From contig CM066311.1 in the NCBI GenBank assembly GCA_033807695.1, forward strand, positions 496,001 through 560,000: a DNA stretch of 64,000 nucleotides, written 5' to 3'. Positions 44,709-55,340 of this stretch are shown piece after piece; within the stretch, counting starts at the first letter, position 1, and every line of letters begins with the position of its first letter. The DNA is from Daedaleopsis sinensis. Taxonomy: Eukaryota > Basidiomycota > Agaricomycetes > Polyporales > Polyporaceae. The notes under the pieces were generated by a model that was not told the DNA's origin, ran no database searches, and saw only the letters and a list, made by a program, of their open reading frames with translations. Both the position numbers and the translations under genes were made by a program.

Positions 44709-45843
44709 GACTTTTTGAGCTCGAGCTGGACTGTATGTAGGTACTCTTCTGTCTTCGAATTCCGTTCCCTGTTGTCTGCTGCCCTTTCCTATCTCTATGC
44801 CACGCTCAGTCTGGGGACGATACTGAATACTGAGTACTGATGCTCAGGCCTGGCTAAGTGGCTTACTGTCGCTGTCCGAGTCGCAATTATCTCACGTTAG
44901 CTTGAATAGGTGAGTACTCACTAGTACTGTTCTCCGGAGTCTAGAAGCTACGTAACGGTGACCACTACTAGCGTGCCAGAGGATGACCACAATCTGACCA
45001 CAATGGCATCATTACATACCTTCTACAGGATACATCATATTCCGACCGGTTCTGACCGTACCGCCCAGCCCAGACTCAAGGTCACTCAACCTACGAACGA
45101 TAACCTCGTTCTCCTCAGGATCCACAAACTATTTGATCCTGCATACTGTATATGCAGTACGTTATGTATGTGTGTTCGGCCTGTGTACACCGTACAGCAT
45201 GCGGAAGACTGCGAGTTGCCCGATGCGATGCGACAACTGTCATGGTCCCAGGTCAACAACAATAGACGCACGTATGTATCCCCATATATCAGACATCAAT
45301 CAGTGGTCCTCCGGCTCGCGGCCACTCCGACTCCGTCGCAAATCGCTGTCGTCCGAGCTCTCAACGGCCTCGTCTGGACGCGAGGAATTACTCCTGTTAT
45401 CAAGTTGCTCTGACGGTGCTCGCGAGTATGTGCTTAGATATTATTGCATCCACGAACTGAAATCAGCTTCTTGTGAGAGAACCTGTGGGAACCCGAACGA
45501 CATTAATATTGCAAATTGATGCGTACACGCGACAATCGTTGATTCGTTCTGAGTCCTGGAGCTGTGCAATATCACCACCCGTAACTAACCCTGGAATGTG
45601 AGTAAGTACTTTTTCGTCCCCTCGCTTTGAATCGGCCGGGGCCGGGCACGAGGGGCACACTAGTAGAAGACACAGGAGGATATAGCCCCGCTTACTTTTT
45701 GCCCTGTCCCCTTTTCTCCCCCCCTCCACGCATCCCGCTCCCTACCGTCTGTTACCTATCCCTGGTCGCTCTCTGGGTATGTCTGCTCAGATTCTCCTGT
45801 GTCTCTCTGGCCGATGCTAAGTCTATGACGTCTAGGTGATCCG
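44709..45843. other. intergenic between E and F
   Basis: No supported gene. The last ~130 bp before copy F are C/T-rich, as in a fungal promoter or leader. Confidence 0.4.
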
Positions 45844-47253
45844 ATGATGATGAACCGACGTCGACATTCACGGGCCCGGTGGCACAACCTTAGTTTCCTC
45901 TTCCCCGTCCTCGGTGCCGTATCAACAGCCCAAGCCTCGCCATCGAACCGTACAGTCGATGACGCCGACGGCGACATTGTCACCGGGGACAAGCCACAGT
46001 TCTTGCCTTCGAACGGATGGGCGCAAGGGTCGCAGTGCTCGGGCTGCAAAGTGCAGCTCGACCATAACCAGGTGTTCCACGGGACGTGGTCGGACACGAC
46101 AGTGCCCTCAGACGCAACAACTCCATGGAACATCACGATCGGCTTCACGGGGACCGCAGTGTACGTGTACAACGCAGTCGCAAACTCGATCCCAGGCGCA
46201 CGCACAGACCAGGACATCACGTTTTTCATCGACGGCGCGGAGGTCGGTTCATACGTGCATGCCGCGACGGGCTCGACGGACAGCGACTACCGTGTGCTCG
46301 TGTTCTCCAAGGACAAACTCACCAACACCCCGCATAAACTCCTCATCCAGCCTAATCCCAACTCGAACATCCTTTTCGACTACGCGATGTACACCTTCGA
46401 CGACTCTCCGTCCACCACGCCGTCCACCACGCCGTCCACCACGACTGACGGAAGCCCCACCGGAACCGTCTCTCCCGAGGGCTCGTCGACCCCGTCGAAA
46501 TCCTCCCCGGGGAAGACGGCCGTCATCGCCGCTGTCGTCTCCGTCGCGGGCGTCGTGCTCATCGTCGCTCTCCTCTTCCTCCTGCGCCGGCGCCGCCGCA
46601 GGCGGTCCGGCCCCCGCGTCATCCTCGACCCCGATATGAGATCTGTCAGCTACACCGAAACGCCGCGGCCCGACAACAGCAGACACGTCCCGCGCCTCCC
46701 CCCCGACTCCGCCGGCCAGGACTCCGCCCTGCTCACGATGGACGGCTATCCGAACGGGAGCGGGCCCTCCGAGTACGGGAGCGGGCCCTCTGAGCTTTCA
46801 AGCCCAACCACGTTCCGCGACGCGTCCAGCGCGCACTTCAGCCTCGCCGGCTCGTCCGTGCTCGCGCCGCTCCCCGCATCGCACTCCGTGCAGCGCCACC
46901 ACTACGGCGCGCCCGCGTCGCCCCCGCCGACCACGGCAAAGGCGATCCAGTCTGAGCTCGCCGCGCTCCGGGACGAGGTCGCGCGGCTGCGCCAGGAGCA
47001 GCAGGAGGCGGGCGGATCCGGATCCGGATCCGCGTTCTCTCCGACGGGCGCGGCGGCCCCTGCCCCCTCACCGCGCGGGGAGAAGAGCAAGTACGAGCCT
47101 GTGGTGCTCTCGCCGCGGACCGCACAGCAGAACGAGCTCACGGCGCTCCGGGAGGAGGTGATGCGGCTCCGGCAGGAGCAGGTGCACGGACCCCATCTGC
47201 TGCTAGACGACGTGGAGGCGCCGCCGGAGTACGAGCCGGAGGCGAGGCGGTAG
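45844..47253 (+). CDS. PPxY surface-protein family, copy F (subfamily 1)
   Basis: Single exon of 469 residues. Signal region LSFLFPVLGAVSTAQA. Ectodomain: NRTVDDADGDIVTG, CSGCKVQLD, VFHGTWSD, GTAVYVYNAVAN, ARTDQDITFFIDG, HKLLIQPNPNSNILFDYAMY. The stalk includes three tandem TPSTTPSTT units. The helix is AVIAAVVSVAGVVLIVALLFLL, followed by RRRRRRR. The tail carries two LRDEVARLRQE/LREEVMRLRQE repeats and ends EAPPEYEPEARR. A SGSGPSEYGSGPSE direct repeat lies in the mid tail. Confidence 0.85.
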   Translation: MMMNRRRHSRARWHNLSFLFPVLGAVSTAQASPSNRTVDDADGDIVTGDKPQFLPSNGWAQGSQCSGCKVQLDHNQVFHGTWSDTTVPSDATTPWNITIGFTGTAVYVYNAVANSIPGARTDQDITFFIDGAEVGSYVHAATGSTDSDYRVLVFSKDKLTNTPHKLLIQPNPNSNILFDYAMYTFDDSPSTTPSTTPSTTTDGSPTGTVSPEGSSTPSKSSPGKTAVIAAVVSVAGVVLIVALLFLLRRRRRRRSGPRVILDPDMRSVSYTETPRPDNSRHVPRLPPDSAGQDSALLTMDGYPNGSGPSEYGSGPSELSSPTTFRDASSAHFSLAGSSVLAPLPASHSVQRHHYGAPASPPPTTAKAIQSELAALRDEVARLRQEQQEAGGSGSGSAFSPTGAAAPAPSPRGEKSKYEPVVLSPRTAQQNELTALREEVMRLRQEQVHGPHLLLDDVEAPPEYEPEARR

Positions 47254-47813
47254 TGGTTCGTGGATGCGCTGTTCGTGCGTGTTTGGCTTGCTTTCTTACG
47301 CGTGGGAAGGGGATGCTTTATGATTGATTGTTGACGGTCGTAGCTTATGACATTTCTGCTAACGTTGAACGAGATTGGACGATGACACGAGCCCGCGCAC
47401 GCCGATGCTTGGAAGACTCACGTACTGTATGTATGTATACCTACGCGCAAACGTACACAGAGACCGGATGCCGCTATGGGAAGGCGAAATCGGGAAGAGT
47501 TTTCAAAGCTACACTGCAAATCCGAGTCAAGATACTGGTGCAAGAATGGAAGCCATATACGTATCAGTGCGTGACTTCAGGTCAGTCTGGCCTTCGACGC
47601 TGGCGGAGCGTTTGGATGTACAGTACAATGCTTCGACGGCATAAGGTGCGTATCGACCGACAGTCATATAGCGAAGTCCCGATTGACTTGCCACACACGC
47701 GGCGATCTGAGTTATGCATAACCCTCCCCGCACGCGTGTGCCCTTCGAGTCTATATGTAATCGACGGACGGCCAGTTCCTTCGATGGGCTTGTGCCAGCC
47801 CGCAGGTCTCTGT
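47254..47813. other. convergent intergenic region between F and G
   Basis: Only overlapping short frames on both strands. No feature is supported. Confidence 0.4.
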
Positions 47814-49184
47814 TCACTGGTACTGCGGAGGGGCCTCGTCCCATCGATACCCAAGGAGCAGCTCCTGATCGCGCCGCAGCCTCTGCACCTCCTCGCGCAG
47901 CACAACGAGCTCCCCCCGCAAGCGCGAGACGCTCCCGTCGCTCTGGGTGACGTAGGTGTACTCTGTGCGAGAGTCGTCGTAGGAGGAGGATGCCTCTAGG
48001 GATCCGAATGCTTCGCTCCATCGAGTAGGGGGCATCTGCGGCGCGGGCTCTGGACCATGGTGGCTCGCAGCGATGGCGTCCGCTAGTAGCGGGGTCACAT
48101 GTACGCCCTCAGAATCCCGGTCCCTGTCGACTTCGCGTTTCGCGTCGGGACCATCGGAGCGTGCAGCGGCAGACGCGGCAACGAGGGTAGTAGAAGAAGT
48201 AGGTCGACTGTATGGCGAGGACGCCGAGGCTGGCTTGTCGCGCGCCGGACTCGGAGAGGGATAGGTAGGATGCCCGAAGGTAGGCGGAGACTCGGAGGAT
48301 GTCCAGTGTTTGTCCGAGTCGCCGCGAGCCAACCCCCCGCGTACGCCAATTCCATGCATGGCCCGGAACCATGGTCGCGAAGAGAGCCTTGCCGCAGAAG
48401 CCGAGCATGGGCGACGTGCTCGCCGCCGGCGCAACAGCCATACAGTGAGCGCGATGGCAATCACCAGGATTGTGCCTCCGATGGCGCACCCGATGATCAG
48501 CCCGAGAGGTATAGGGCTGTGATGTGGGCTTCGGTCACCGATTGAAGTGGTGAGAGGTATGGAGGTGGATGAAACAGTGAAAGAAGTAGTTGTTGAGGGA
48601 GGCGGCGGCGGCGGAGGGTCAGCCTCCGTGACAGAGTAGATGGCATAGTCGAAGAGGATCAAGGAAGGTTTCGTGTCTCCCACCGATTGCATTTCCAGCA
48701 CATGGTCTGTATCCTGTAGGTTCTTCTGGCTGAAGACAGTCACATTGTAGTCGTAGTCCGTCGATGATGACGGCTGGTGCACGTATGCAGAGTCGACTGT
48801 GGTGCCGTCCAAGTTGAAAGTGAGGTTAGAAAGGGTGTCGACGTACGGGATGGTGTTTGCCATGATGTTGTATACATAGATCGCTGTCCCGCTGAACTGG
48901 AGTCTGACAATGCGCGGGTCCGGATCACCAGGGTGATGAGTGGCATCGGACCACGTTTGGTCGTGAGCTTTAGAGCGATCTGGTTGCGCCTTGCAGCCAG
49001 TACACAGGTCGCCTTCGGCCCAGCCTGTTGCCGGCACGTACTCTGGCATTCGTCCCGTGACGCTGTCTCCATTTGCGTTGTCAATTGTCCTGTTCACGGT
49101 ACGTGCACTAGAGCATCCGGCGAGAGTGAGGCCGCATAGAGTATAGCACACACGGCGTAGTATAGGATGTAGAGGTTTGATCAT
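47814..49184 (-). CDS. PPxY surface-protein family, copy G (subfamily 2)
   Basis: Single exon of 456 residues from ATG 49184. Signal region VCYTLCGLTLAGCSSA. Ectodomain: NRTIDNANGDSVTG, CTGCKAQPD, DQTWSDATHH, GTAIYVYNIMAN, SNLTFNLDG, DHVLEMQSVGD and LILFDYAIYSV. A short Pro/Ser/Thr stalk is followed by a helix (IPLGLIIGCAIGGTILVIAIALTVWLL) and RRRRARR. The tail ends with an acidic tyrosine segment (DDSRTEYTYVTQSDGSVSRL), then LRGELVVLREEVQRLRRDQ and DEAPPQYQ. The acidic YT-x-SDGS block is typical of subfamily 2. Confidence 0.85.
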   Translation of the reverse strand: MIKPLHPILRRVCYTLCGLTLAGCSSARTVNRTIDNANGDSVTGRMPEYVPATGWAEGDLCTGCKAQPDRSKAHDQTWSDATHHPGDPDPRIVRLQFSGTAIYVYNIMANTIPYVDTLSNLTFNLDGTTVDSAYVHQPSSSTDYDYNVTVFSQKNLQDTDHVLEMQSVGDTKPSLILFDYAIYSVTEADPPPPPPPSTTTSFTVSSTSIPLTTSIGDRSPHHSPIPLGLIIGCAIGGTILVIAIALTVWLLRRRRARRPCSASAARLSSRPWFRAMHGIGVRGGLARGDSDKHWTSSESPPTFGHPTYPSPSPARDKPASASSPYSRPTSSTTLVAASAAARSDGPDAKREVDRDRDSEGVHVTPLLADAIAASHHGPEPAPQMPPTRWSEAFGSLEASSSYDDSRTEYTYVTQSDGSVSRLRGELVVLREEVQRLRRDQELLLGYRWDEAPPQYQ

Positions 49185-50217
49185 GAAGGAGCAGATGGGT
49201 AGACGCCGAAGAGGAGAGGTGGGTGGGGTGCATGAGTCCGGGGCTGAAAGCGACCGATTGAATCCTTCTTTTAAGGACGGTGCAGCTATGATCAGTGGCG
49301 GTATATCAGAGAACCCTAACTCAGCCCAGCATAGAAGCTGTCAGGGAGGTCTGATCCCATCCGAGACAACGAGAACGCACCTTCTTCTGACCGCGCGATG
49401 AAATGATCCTCAACGTTGCTAGAGAACAACGAAACTCGATAGCCCAGAGAATCAGTAGCACATATTACGGATGCACCGCAACCTATTCCTTCAAGTCTAA
49501 GATGTCGTTGTTTGAGTTATATCCAATCATCACAAAGTAGACTGTAACCCCACCAAAGTATGCGCCCGGTTACTATCATTCTATCCGAGGCGCCCCTGCC
49601 CTGACGGGCATAACTCAAACTGACCGCCTGCCAGCGCCGTCAGCTATTAGTTCGGGGACTCGTTGAGGTATCCGTATACCTTCAATCCTGTCAAACAGCC
49701 TCAAATTGTCCTAATTCGTCGAGAGCGTGGATGTAACGGGCTAGAAGTCAACCTCGATGAACTTGGGCCATGTATAGCGGGGTCGACGGATCACCCGAAC
49801 TCTGGGGGCTGTCAAAGAATACCATTAGAGAGTCAAAAGCTTCTTTATGATAGGTTGCAGCTGCTTACCCGCCTACGGACTGTTCATCTACTAGGGACTG
49901 CGCTAATTAGCAACTTCCTTGATTTGGCTCGCACGAGAGTGCTATCCCCGAGATGCCCGACAAATCCTAGTCAACCGTCGCTCCCGCCCCGTTTGTTTTA
50001 GCAGCAGTGAAATATCGAGAGGCGCAGACGACTGTAGAGTATACTAGTACGATGACCTACAAGAACTGCTCAGAGCGTAAAGTAGGCAATCCATCTACTC
50101 GCCTTGTCCTCCGTGTGCCCGTGACCAACTGTCAAACTCTAAAACTTGGGTGCTTGGCTCCTCCTCTCATCGTTGTCTCTTCCGTCTCAATACTTCTGTT
50201 AGGAACACTTAGCAGTC
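49185..50217. other. intergenic between G and the two-module C/C/C/H gene
   Basis: No gene recognised. Short open frames such as 49663-50001 (+) have no motif. Confidence 0.4.
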
Positions 50218-51437
50218 ATGCCCTTATGTCAAGCCCGCATACCCGGAGAAGACGGTCAGCTCGGACGATGTACTATCACATTCCAAGGTCGAACTCTAGG
50301 CGGTCTTTGCACTGCTCACTACGAGGAAAATATCACTCAGACGGACGCATACGAGACGAGTACTAGAGAGGCCCACGCTTTGGACATCATATTCTCCGGG
50401 CTGAAGAACGTGAACGTCGAGCAATGCAATGATCACGCGCTAGTCAGCATGAACACGATGCTTGTACGAGCGTACATCGAGCGACTAGAGAGGGCTGTGC
50501 GGTTGCGGGAGGAGCATCACAGGATGTTTTCCACTCAAGGTAAGTGCTGTACTTCAAGATGTCTAGTATGACTATATGAGGGACCATGTTTCCAGTCGAC
50601 GACGCACATAGGCTGTACCTTGAGAGCATGAAAGACAGTCACATGATTGCTCGCGCGTTCCTACAGAGGCTCGAGAAGAAACAAGCCGAGTTCTCTACCG
50701 CGGAGGAGGAACTCAAGGTACTAAAAGCTACCGTTCAAGAACAAGAGATAGCTCGAGCTCGGAGGTTCCTATTGGAGAGGTATGGACGGATATCTCATTT
50801 CTCTGACGGAGCTCTTCGCTGCTGACTTCTTCGTCCAACGGGTTTTACAGAACAGTGCCTTCACCTCCGGTTCCTCCCGCATCCGCGACCGTTCGTCAAT
50901 GCAACGCTACTCTGTCAGTCGGCGGTCAGGGTTGTCCCATGGACGTGCCCTCCGAGACCGGCAGGCGCTTGTGCTGCGTCCACGAGAAGGAGCACGAGGC
51001 GCTGTGCGACAACCTCAAAAGAGCTCAGATCAACCACGACGAGCTTCACAACAAGTGTGATCTCATTATGCAGGCATACAGGTCCGGAAGTGGGTCTGTG
51101 TCGGCGCCGGATATTTGTCGTGCTGTGCGAGAGCTGCTAGACGCTATGGACAAGGAGATAGAGCTCAATGAGGCGCACCAGGTGCACTTCCGATGCAAAG
51201 GTGCGAGAATACGGATTACTCGTCACGATAACATGACTCAGTTAACCGTCCACACCAGATGCTTGCGACGCGCAATGCAAACCATTGGCTCTAAGGGCGA
51301 GTCTAGAGGGTATAGAATTCGTGAAGTCACAACGCAAACTGGTGCAAGAGGTGCTCGATCATGCCGTCCTTATGGGCAATAGCACGACAGAGTTCGGGTT
51401 GGTGGGCGACGTGTTCTTGGTGAAGTGCCCTGCTTAG
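50218..51437 (+). CDS. C/C/C/H cysteine-module protein with two modules
   Basis: Four exons (50218-50539, 50596-50779, 50851-51200, 51259-51437) join in phase to give 344 residues. Module 1 starts MPLCQARIPG and continues with GRC and LCTAHYEE. Its helical part ends EEHHRMFSTQ at an intron. A long coiled coil follows (FLQRLEKKQAEFSTAEEEL). Module 2 has CNATLSVGGQGC and LCCVHEKEHEAL and ends NEAHQVHFRCK, again at an intron. Each module thus repeats the C-xn-C-xn-C-x2-H and the H-x3-F exon end of the single-module relatives at 20050, 24074 and 60458. This is the only fully intact member. Function unknown. Confidence 0.75.
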
Positions 51438-52453
51438 GTCTTTCAGTGCCGTGATACTGACATCTTGTAACTGTAGGGCGCGGTGGTGGTTGGCGTAGGT
51501 GCATATATCGATATATGTTGGGGATGGAGACTGTTTCTAGCTACAGCTGCTGTATTGGCGACTCGTTTAATGAGAGAAAAATGAGTTGAGCGATGAGATT
51601 TACGAGGGCTCCTACCCCCGTCCGCAGGCGCTGTCTATACTTCTACTTGGCAGAAGGGGAAACAGAAGCGCACAAGGGTCGCAAGGATGAGGGTACGGGT
51701 GCGTTCGACCATGTCCATTGTGATCACCGCTAGGGCGGTGTGTTTGACCAGATGTAGAGATACGAGAGGAAGGGGATGAGACGCTCTGACTATCGTGGAG
51801 TCGTTCTGCGTGTAGATGATGACATACGTGTCAAGTAGATCTTTATAACGCGACAGTGGATATAGACAGCGGTCCCGTTTGGACGTACTTCGAGGATGCG
51901 GAAGCAATCTCCGAGACTACTGCTCGACTCGTTTGCGGAGCGCACTGGCAACTTAAGCGGACGAAAAGAAGCTTTGAAATAGACGTACGCCGAGCAACAG
52001 CAGAGAGGTTGAAAAGAGCGACAGGATGGGTACTAGTAGCAGCATGCAGTTGTCGTGACTGGTCCCGAGCAGGGTACAGACATGCACTAGCTGGCCAAAA
52101 GCGAGATGGAGCCCGTCGGATGAGCATTGTACACATGTGAGATGGTGACCAGATCTATCATCTCACCGTATTCCCCAAATGAATCTACGGTATACCGTCT
52201 CAAGATGAATCAGATAGGTATGGTGATCATCCTACAACAACACGAGAATGCGAAGTATTTCTCGAGGCCCTAAGTCGTTGCCATCCTGGTCCACATCACG
52301 TCCACATCGTCAGTATACATGCTCATTGGAAGCTAAGTCGGAAACCTACCGACAAACGGGCCTGGTCCGTTTACTGTGTGTATTCTGCACGGAAGAAAAG
52401 CATTGAAGCATTGACGTCGTTCAAAGACTCCCTGCACAAACATCACTCCGACG
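51438..52453. other. intergenic
   Basis: No supported gene. Overlapping open frames at 51843-52140 on both strands are not convincing. Confidence 0.35.
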
Positions 52454-54022
52454 CTACTGGAACACTCCTGATTGGTACTGCGGGGGAGCGTCGTCCCAGT
52501 ACTGCTCGTGGTGGGCATTCCGGCCCTGCCGCAGACGGATCACCTCCTGACGCAGCTCAGCGACTTCCGTCCGCAGGCGCGAGACGGTCCCATCGCTCGA
52601 GGTGAAGTAGGTGTACTCCGTTCTCGCGTCCGAGTCGTCGAACAGTGTTTGATCCGACACAGAGACGTGCGCGTGTCGCACAGCGGACGTCGACGGCGTC
52701 GCACGTGAGGCGGCTGGCATTCGCGCGGCAGGTGTAGCCGGAGAATCTTCGCGTACGTCTGGGTCCACCTTGGCGTCGGAGTCCGGTTGTCGTTCGAAGG
52801 CCAACTCAAACGCAGTGATAGACTCCGATGGGGGCAAAGTAGCTGGCTGTATGGGGGCCGATACGAGGGGCGAGGACGACTCGGATGTCAATAGAGCAGG
52901 CGAGGACGAGGACGAGGCATCGACCTTCTTGGGCTTGGCCCGCTGGCGGGGTCTCCAGCGTCGGACTCCCCTCGTGCTCGTCTTCTCCACGGACCCGCAC
53001 TGTGGTATCTCGGTCAGAGGATGGGAGAAGCGAGCAGCAGGGGGGAGGGGGGCGCGTGCTCTGCGTCGTCGGCGCAAGAAGCACAGGATGAGCGCTGCGA
53101 CAAGAAGTATCAGAACAGTGCCTCCGACGGCGCTGCCGATTACCATGCCGAGGGGGACACCGGCTTGATTATGGGCTGTGTCAGCGGTCGAGGACTGTTT
53201 GGGTGCAGATGTAGTAGAAGAGGAGACAGAGATGGTCGTAGATCCCTCCACTGGAGTCGGGTATGGGGTCTGAGAGCTCGTTGAATCGCGGGAGGAGGGA
53301 GATGTGGAGCTCGTAGTATGGGTTGACTGCGAGACGCTAGCGGATCCTGGCAAAGAACTTGAAGTAGAGCTGGACGAGGAGGGGGAGGAGGATGACGAGG
53401 ACGAGGACGAGGAAGTAGTGATAGATGAGGGGGAAGGAGGATCTGCGTGTGGTGGGTCGGGGTCGGTGAATGTGTAGATGGCGTAGTCAAAGAGTATCAA
53501 AGAGGGTGTCGTATCGCCCACCCCATGTATTTCCAGCACATGGTCCGTGTTCTCGAGGTTCTCCTGGGTGAATACATTCACGTTGTATTCATAATCGGTC
53601 GACGAAGTAGGACTGTGTACGTAGGGACGGTTCGTGTCCTTGCCGTCGAGAACAAACGAGAGGTTGGTGAGAGTGTCAGTCCATTGGATGTAGTTCGCGA
53701 TGATGTTGTATGCATACACGGCCGTCCCGGTGAAGCTGATCTTGATGACGCGAGCCTCCGACTCGGGGTCTCCGCCATGGTGAGTGGTATCCGACCAGGT
53801 CCCGCGAAATGCCTGTGAGCTATCGGGCTGTGCGTGGCAGCCTGGGCATTGGTCTCCTTCGCTCCATGGCCTCGGGAGGTATGCTGGAACTAGTCCTGTA
53901 TCGCTGTCTCCGTAGAAGTTGTCGATAGTCCGATTGACGGAACGAGCACCGACGTAGTGTGCAAGAAAAGAGGAAAGAGGAAGCAGTGGTATCCGTCGGA
54001 TGGTGTACAAGGAGTAGACCAT
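52454..54022 (-). CDS. PPxY surface-protein family, copy H (subfamily 2, longest)
   Basis: Single exon of 522 residues. Signal region IPLLPLSSFLAHYVGA. Ectodomain: NRTIDNFYGDSDTG, CPGCHAQPD, FRGTWSDTTHH, GTAVYAYNIIAN, TNLSFVLDG, DHVLEIHGVGD and LILFDYAIYTF. The stalk is about 120 residues with long Ser runs, a likely O-glycosylated mucin-like spacer. The helix is PLGMVIGSAVGGTVLILLVAALILCFL, followed by RRRRRAR. The tail has TEYTYFTSSDGTVSRL, then LRTEVAELRQEVIRLRQG, and ends DDAPPQYQSGVFQ. Confidence 0.85.
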   Translation of the reverse strand: MVYSLYTIRRIPLLPLSSFLAHYVGARSVNRTIDNFYGDSDTGLVPAYLPRPWSEGDQCPGCHAQPDSSQAFRGTWSDTTHHGGDPESEARVIKISFTGTAVYAYNIIANYIQWTDTLTNLSFVLDGKDTNRPYVHSPTSSTDYEYNVNVFTQENLENTDHVLEIHGVGDTTPSLILFDYAIYTFTDPDPPHADPPSPSSITTSSSSSSSSSSPSSSSSTSSSLPGSASVSQSTHTTSSTSPSSRDSTSSQTPYPTPVEGSTTISVSSSTTSAPKQSSTADTAHNQAGVPLGMVIGSAVGGTVLILLVAALILCFLRRRRRARAPLPPAARFSHPLTEIPQCGSVEKTSTRGVRRWRPRQRAKPKKVDASSSSSPALLTSESSSPLVSAPIQPATLPPSESITAFELAFERQPDSDAKVDPDVREDSPATPAARMPAASRATPSTSAVRHAHVSVSDQTLFDDSDARTEYTYFTSSDGTVSRLRTEVAELRQEVIRLRQGRNAHHEQYWDDAPPQYQSGVFQ

Positions 54023-55340
54023 GGAGAGAGGGGCAAGCAGGCCGTTGAACGGAGAGGTGAGAGACCTGAAGACGAGAGAGAACGAAGACGCAGCAAAGAT
54101 AGTAGGGCCATCGGAACACCCTCAAACACCGAAGCGACACTGACAGTTCGATGTAGCCTTCGTTGGGCTGTACATCTGATATCGTCTGCCCTATAAAGGT
54201 TATCCAATTAGAACACCGGGTTTAAGCTTGATGGAGGACTCGAGTATATAGGCTAACGAGGTAACCGTTACTGGCGCGTAGATTATATACACGTACAGAC
54301 CTGTTCGAGGTGTGTGGAACCGCACCTCAGACAAGTTGCGAAGACCTGGGGATATATGTTCATGTCCTGCATCGTAGTAGCCCAAGTCCAGTCTGGCGTT
54401 TGTTTCACTAATCAGACAGAAGAAGGCAGAGAAAGATAAACGCCCGATGATACATCAGGCGAGGTAAGGAAATGTAGCTCACAGTTTGATCGTCTCCATC
54501 ACCACGAGACTCATGCTGGATAACTTCTCGGAAGCTGTCTGTAACTAGTGGTACCTTCTGCGAAATTGAATCCTCAGATGTACTGCTTCATGATGTAATT
54601 TAAAGAGGGAGCTGGAGGGAGCTGAAACGGGCGTGTAGAGATCGACACACTCGCTTCGTGTCGCAGGTTATGGTCAAGAGCCTAGAGGTGAAGAAACATA
54701 TGAGCAGAGGAGCTATCTCGTGGCACTGAGCGCCTATATGATTGGTGCAGCCTGCAGGCTGAGCGCAGAGGACCCGTGCGAAGATCACCGTGCGTCACGG
54801 TGCAATCTGTTTGCCTCTTCCCACCCACTCATCGACGCGACAAAGGCTAGGTTCAACCAAGCGTGGAGGATGCGGCTACGTACGGGCTGTCTGCGGACGT
54901 CTTGCGGAAGCTGACGGTGTCCGAGGTCCATAGGATGCGCATGGTCGGCGGTTGCAAGACAGCATTCGCCGGTCGGAGGGACATCATTACGCTCGCCACC
55001 CGTGTAGAGAAGCTGGGAGGTGCTCCGGTAATCCTTACGCAGCGTACCAATCAGCAAATTGCGCGGACGTCTAGTGAGGAGAGGTACATAATTCGGACTC
55101 GTTTCATTTGTTCAAATTGGCTGAAAGTTACTAGTCTTAGCGATACGCACGCGCTTCAACGTAGCCTATGTTATGGACATCTTCAGGCGTATATCATGAA
55201 GCTAGTGAGTCTATCGGTGTTCGAGTCCGGAGCTCAGCGAACAGCGATCCGACCACCACATACTGAGCGAGGCCTGGTACGTACACGAGCATTTCCGTTA
55301 TGAGAAGTCCTGACTCCTGAAGTCCGCCCAGGAACTCGCT
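54023..55340. other. intergenic between H and I
   Basis: No recognisable gene. Open frames at 54863-55303 (+) lack motifs. Confidence 0.35.
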
